From Paenibacillus lupini (GTDB lineage: Bacteria > Bacillota > Bacilli > Paenibacillales > Paenibacillaceae): a stretch of 64,000 bases of DNA. The stretch lies in NCBI RefSeq assembly GCF_011761355.1, contig NZ_JAASRW010000005.1, positions 372,001 through 436,000 of the forward strand, given 5' to 3'. Positions 60,556-64,000 of this stretch are shown here, one piece after another (within the stretch, counting starts at the first letter, position 1; each line of letters begins with the position of its first letter). A program made the position numbers and the translations under genes. The notes below the pieces were generated by a model. It saw only the letters and a program-made list of their open reading frames with translations. It was not told the DNA's origin and did not search any database.

Positions 60556-62385
60556 ATGTCCAAAATGTATGGAGGACCTGGAGGAATGGGGTTTAACAAG
60601 CTGAAGTTCGATGATGGGGCTAAACCCAACATTACAAAAGCTATGCTTGCCCGTATCGCCAGTTATTTTATCCCTTATTGGAAACAGACGATTATTGTGC
60701 TGCTAATCCTGCTTGTTTCCTCGGGGCTTGGCCTCTTGCCTCCGATCTTTATTCAGCATATTGTGGATGATGCCTTGCCTAATAAAGATATGGGGCTGCT
60801 TGTGGAGCTGGTGCTTATTTCACTTGCTGCTACCGTAGCTTCAGGCTTAATTGGTGTGCTGCAGAGCTATCTGAATTCCTATATCTCGCAAAATATTGTC
60901 TATGATATGAAAAATCAGATGTACCGGCATTTGCAGCAAATGCCGCTGCAGTTCTACTCCAATGTGAAGCAAGGCGAGGTCATTACGAGAATGACGAGTG
61001 ATATCGCCGGGATTCAGGGGGTATTCAGCAGTACGGTAGTCAATTTTTCCAGCAATTTATTTATATTGGCGACAACGCTTGGTACCTTGTTCTTCATGAA
61101 CTGGAAGCTTGCTATTCTGGGCATGCTTGTTGTTCCGCTCTTTATTATGCCAACTCGGAAAATGGGTCGTGTCCGCTGGAATATTGCCAAGCAGACCCAG
61201 GAGAAAATGTCTGATCAGAACCATATCATCCAGGAAACGCTTAGCATTAGCGGATACCTGCTGATGAAGCTGTTCACGAAGGAACAGAAGGAATTTGACG
61301 GCTTTACAACAGTTAACGCCGAATCGACTCGCCTGCAAATTAGAGAATCGATGGCTGGCCGCTGGTTTATGATGGTGCTGTCTACTTTTACAACTATAGG
61401 GCCTATGTTGATCTACTTATATGGGGGTTATCTTTTTATACAAGGCGAGATTACGATAGGGGCTATCATCAGCTTTGTCGCGCTTCTTGGCCGAATTTAC
61501 GGTCCAGTGGGTCAGCTAACGAACTTGTATGTCGATATTAACCGGTCGGTTGCATTATTTGAACGGATTTTTGATTATTTCGATATGGAGCCGGTTATTG
61601 TGAACAAGCCTAAAGCTCTGCCGGTTAATATTTCAAGACAAGACATTGTGTTTGAGGATGTAGGCTTTGCCTATCATAGAGATAAACCAGCACTGCAGCA
61701 TATCTCCTTCACCGCTGTGGCTGGTACGATGACAGCCCTTGTTGGGCCAAGTGGAGCGGGGAAAACAACGATTACGAATCTGCTGCCGCGGCTGTATGAA
61801 CGTTCTTCAGGGAGTATTCGGATCGGCAGTACGGATATATACGATATGACGCTGGAGTCGCTTCGATCGCAGATTGGACTAGTGACGCAGGATAGCTATC
61901 TTTTTAACGGGACCATTAGAGAGAATCTGATGTATGCCAATGATGGAGCATCGGAGGAAGAGATGGAGAATGCATGCAAGGCTGCCTATATTCATGACTT
62001 CATAATGGGTCTGCCTGATGGCTATGACACAGTAGTTGGTAATCGGGGGATGAAGCTGTCGGGCGGTGAGAAGCAGCGTATTTCCATAGCAAGGGTGCTT
62101 CTCAAAAATCCGGCGATTATCGTCATGGATGAAGCAACTTCTTCGCTTGATACGGTATCCGAGTATTATATTCAGAAGGCGATGAGTGTCCTGCTGCAGG
62201 ATAAGACGAGTATCGTTATTGCACATCGGTTGTCCACCATAATGGCGGCGGATCATATTCTGGTCGTGCAGGATGGGACGATTGTAGAAGAAGGAAAACA
62301 TGACGAGCTGCTCGAACTGGGTGGGGTATACAAAGATTTACATGCAAAGCAGTTTGAGCGGAAATCATTCACTGAAAGTCCATAA
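60556..62385 (+). CDS. ABC transporter ATP-binding/permease protein (exporter half)
   Basis: 609 residues from the ATG after GGAGGGG. Six-helix exporter domain (about residues 40-330), Walker A GPSGAGKTT, signature KLSGGEKQRISIA, Walker B IIVMDEATSSLD and H-loop IAHRLST. A glycine-rich start (MYGGPGGMGFNKLKFDD) precedes it. It works as a dimer, probably a homodimer since no second half is near. Linked to the preceding marR, it is likely a multidrug or peptide exporter. Confidence 0.93.
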   Translation: MSKMYGGPGGMGFNKLKFDDGAKPNITKAMLARIASYFIPYWKQTIIVLLILLVSSGLGLLPPIFIQHIVDDALPNKDMGLLVELVLISLAATVASGLIGVLQSYLNSYISQNIVYDMKNQMYRHLQQMPLQFYSNVKQGEVITRMTSDIAGIQGVFSSTVVNFSSNLFILATTLGTLFFMNWKLAILGMLVVPLFIMPTRKMGRVRWNIAKQTQEKMSDQNHIIQETLSISGYLLMKLFTKEQKEFDGFTTVNAESTRLQIRESMAGRWFMMVLSTFTTIGPMLIYLYGGYLFIQGEITIGAIISFVALLGRIYGPVGQLTNLYVDINRSVALFERIFDYFDMEPVIVNKPKALPVNISRQDIVFEDVGFAYHRDKPALQHISFTAVAGTMTALVGPSGAGKTTITNLLPRLYERSSGSIRIGSTDIYDMTLESLRSQIGLVTQDSYLFNGTIRENLMYANDGASEEEMENACKAAYIHDFIMGLPDGYDTVVGNRGMKLSGGEKQRISIARVLLKNPAIIVMDEATSSLDTVSEYYIQKAMSVLLQDKTSIVIAHRLSTIMAADHILVVQDGTIVEEGKHDELLELGGVYKDLHAKQFERKSFTESP

Positions 62386-62404
62386 CGATAAGATGAGGTG
62401 TTGT

Positions 62405-62971
62405 ATGAGCGTACGGATTGCTTTATTGCGAGGGATAAATGTCGGTGGTAAAAATAAAATCAAGATGGCAGATCTGAGAGAAGCGCTGATTTCTATAGGC
62501 TTGTCTGATGTTCAGACCTATATCCAGAGCGGGAATATCTTGTTCACCTCTGATGAGGATGAGGCAGCACTTCGGCAGCGTATCGAGCAGCAAATTGACA
62601 AAGTGTTTGGCTTGTCGATCAGAGTAATTATGAGGACGGCAGATGAGATGCGCGCGATTGCTTCCAGCTGCCCCTTCACGGAGAAGCAAATTGCAGATGC
62701 GGCAGCAAGTGCGCAAGGTGAATATTTGTATGTGTCGATGATGCATGAGGAACCAACCCTCGAGCAGATTGAGAAGCTCCGCACTTTCGAGTCGGAAGAA
62801 GAGACATTTGGAAGCACTGGGCGGAATCTGTATCTTTTGTTTAATCAGAGCGTCCGTAATTCCAAGCTTGCAGTAAAAGCGGACAAGCTTGGCGGTCATA
62901 CGACTGTCCGCAATTGGAATACCGTTAATAAGCTTGTCGCTTTGGCGGATGCGATGGAAAAAGGTGTTTAG
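62405..62971 (+). CDS. DUF1697 family protein
   Basis: 188 residues from the ATG with GATGAGGTG before it, 19 bp after the ABC gene. The start MSVRIALLRGINVGGKNKIK and DVQTYIQSGNILF are hallmarks of DUF1697, a widespread small cytoplasmic family. No biochemical function is known. It may be read through from the exporter gene; no terminator is seen between. Confidence 0.9.
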   Translation: MSVRIALLRGINVGGKNKIKMADLREALISIGLSDVQTYIQSGNILFTSDEDEAALRQRIEQQIDKVFGLSIRVIMRTADEMRAIASSCPFTEKQIADAAASAQGEYLYVSMMHEEPTLEQIEKLRTFESEEETFGSTGRNLYLLFNQSVRNSKLAVKADKLGGHTTVRNWNTVNKLVALADAMEKGV

Positions 62972-63236
62972 TACGTGTAGCAGCTGGTGTAGTCTTTAAT
63001 GTCTACGTTACGTTGGATTACGTACAATGAAAAATACCGTGTAGGCTGTATGGTGGCGGTATGTTGGATTCTATCCAGTAATATCGTCACTGCAGGATGG
63101 GAAGTGTTTATAAGGTGTTAATTTAAATGTACGGAATCCAACGTAGCGTACATATTTCGCGTTGAGGTAAAATTCTATTGTACAAAATCCAGTCTGGTGC
63201 TGAAGAAGAGCTAGACTTTGGTATAGCATGCATGAT
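62972..63236. repeat. Second locus of the dispersed inverted repeat
   Basis: TACGTTGGATTACGTACA (63009-63026) and TGTACGGAATCCAACGTA (63128-63145) form a long inverted repeat with extra matching flanks. A third, diverged copy TGTTGGATTCTATCCAGTA is at 63062-63080, and TTGTACAAAATCCAG at 63179-63193 is a partial copy. All fit the core ACGTTG(T/G)ATT-N3-TACA found at 38.7-38.9 kb. No gene is seen in this 300-base gap. Confidence 0.65.
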
Positions 63237-63282
63237 AAAAAAGCCTCCAATCCCAACACAAAATTTGGATTTGGAGGCTTTT
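63237..63282 (-). terminator. Terminator of the SDR gene at the window end
   Basis: AAAAAAGCCTCCAA and TTGGAGGCTTTT enclose a 20-base loop containing CCAA/TTGG; on the minus strand a T run follows. Confidence 0.82.
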
Positions 63283-63294
63283 GATGTTCTTCGC

Positions 63295-64000
63295 CTATGT
63301 CTCCGTCATTACTCCGCCGTTTACGTGGAGCACTTGGCCCGTAACATAGGAGGAGTCGTCGGAGGCGAGATAGATATAAGTTGGAGCCAGTTCGAACGGC
63401 TGGCCGGCACGTTTCATCGGCGTTTCAAGACCAAACGTTTTGACATATTCGGCAGAGTAGCTGGATACGATAAGCGGCGTCCAGATTGGACCGGGAGCTA
63501 CCGCATTCACTCGTATGCCGCAGCTTACTAGCTGGAGCGACAAGGAGCGGGTGAAGGAGACAATTGCTCCTTTTGTGGAGGAATAATCCACAAGTAAGGG
63601 GGCACCTGCATAAGCGGTAACTGATGCCGTGCTGATAATGGAGCTTCCCGGTTTGAGATGGGGCAGGGCTGCTTTGGTTAAGTAGAAATGAGGAAAAATG
63701 TTCGTACGGTACGTGTCCTCTAGCTGTTCATTTGTAATATCCAGAATACAGGTTTGCGGGAATTGCACGCCTTGATTGAGCACCAATATGTCAAGACAGC
63801 CATAGCATTCCAAGGTCTGGCGAACAATTTCTGAGGAGAACTCCGGCTTCCTTAAATCACCTTCAATCAGCAAACAGCGGCCTCCGTATTTCTCAACCAT
63901 TTGCTTTGTCGCAAGTGCGTCTTCTCTTTCGTAGAGATAGACAATCGCCACATCAGCGCCTTCTTTGGAAAAACCGATGGCAACCGCACGGCCAATTCCG
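63295..64000 (-). CDS. Short-chain dehydrogenase/reductase, 5' end outside window
   Basis: The frame stays open to the window edge (GIGRAVAIGFSKEGADVAIV upstream of the first internal GTG), so the N-terminus including the first glycine of TGGxxGIG is missing. Then VLNQGVQFP (the NNAG-like motif), the catalytic Tyr and Lys in VDYSSTKGAIVSFTRSL, and VNAVAPGPIWTPL. The C-terminus VTGQVLHVNGG is complete. It resembles the SDR group with B. subtilis general stress proteins such as YdaD/YhxD; whether it belongs to the sigma-B regulon cannot be checked, as its promoter lies outside. Confidence 0.9.
   Translation of the reverse strand, partial: GIGRAVAIGFSKEGADVAIVYLYEREDALATKQMVEKYGGRCLLIEGDLRKPEFSSEIVRQTLECYGCLDILVLNQGVQFPQTCILDITNEQLEDTYRTNIFPHFYLTKAALPHLKPGSSIISTASVTAYAGAPLLVDYSSTKGAIVSFTRSLSLQLVSCGIRVNAVAPGPIWTPLIVSSYSAEYVKTFGLETPMKRAGQPFELAPTYIYLASDDSSYVTGQVLHVNGGVMTET

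Overview
The window looks like chromosomal DNA of a spore-forming, aerobic Firmicute, most likely a Paenibacillus-type bacterium. Supporting signs are purine-rich Shine-Dalgarno sequences before nearly every gene, a sigma-B stress module with YtxG/YtxH-type proteins, a YojF/BshB2 bacillithiol gene pair, a BclB-type collagen-like spore-surface protein, a purine riboswitch, and many small MFS, AraC, GntR, TetR and MarR genes. I see no rRNA, tRNA, CRISPR array, prophage or replication origin. The only clear mobile element is one IS3-family insertion sequence.

Layout. 1-4.8 kb: the end of an unrecognised gene, then a TetR regulator convergent with a two-gene DrrAB-type ABC exporter. An intact IS3 element sits exactly in the loop of the terminator the two units shared. 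5.0-15.6 kb: a general-stress island holding ytxH, sigB-rsbW-ytxG, a hybrid sensor kinase with a CheR-type methyltransferase, a second rsbW with rsbV, a REC-PP2C phosphatase, two small stress proteins and a hydrolase. Four near-identical sigma-B-type promoters (GTTTCA-N14-GG(G/T)TA(T/A)), plus one weaker candidate, tie these genes together. The gene set matches the RsbK/RsbM/RsbY version of partner switching known from the Bacillus cereus group, not the B. subtilis stressosome. 15.7-16.9 kb: bacillithiol genes. 17-20 kb: an acyl-CoA dehydrogenase-like gene and adenine deaminase behind an adenine-type riboswitch. 20-26 kb: MerR/SDR pair, phosphoglycerate mutase, MFS, and an ECF41 sigma-factor operon. 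26-31 kb: two Gfo/Idh/MocA oxidoreductases, AraC, MFS, uridine kinase.

31.8-37.4 kb: a four-gene catabolic operon (class III aminotransferase, doubled class II aldolase, MFS, FGGY kinase) behind two matching inverted repeats; its substrate is unknown. 37.7-45.1 kb: lipoprotein, GNAT, protein tyrosine phosphatase, GntR/FCD, and a YtrA-type GntR operon with an ABC system that includes two tandem membrane-anchored paralogues and carries two identical-type operators. 45.1-45.4 kb: an array of four 25-bp palindromes. 45.4-54.1 kb: RidA/Lrp, MBL-fold hydrolase, alpha/beta hydrolase, SWIM-SNF2 helicase with MarR, a quinone oxidoreductase-like gene and a GH43 glycosidase. 54.1-58.3 kb: a 950-residue collagen-like BclB-type protein divergent from a glycosyltransferase that may modify it. 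58.3-64 kb: AraC/PhyH dioxygenase pair, MarR with an ABC exporter, DUF1697, and the 3' part of an SDR gene running off the end.

Two intergenic regions 24 kb apart (38.7-38.9 and 63.0-63.2 kb) share a dispersed ~17-20 bp motif arranged in inverted pairs. Together with the 25-bp palindromes this is the least explained non-coding content here. All assignments come from reading the sequence; no database search was run.
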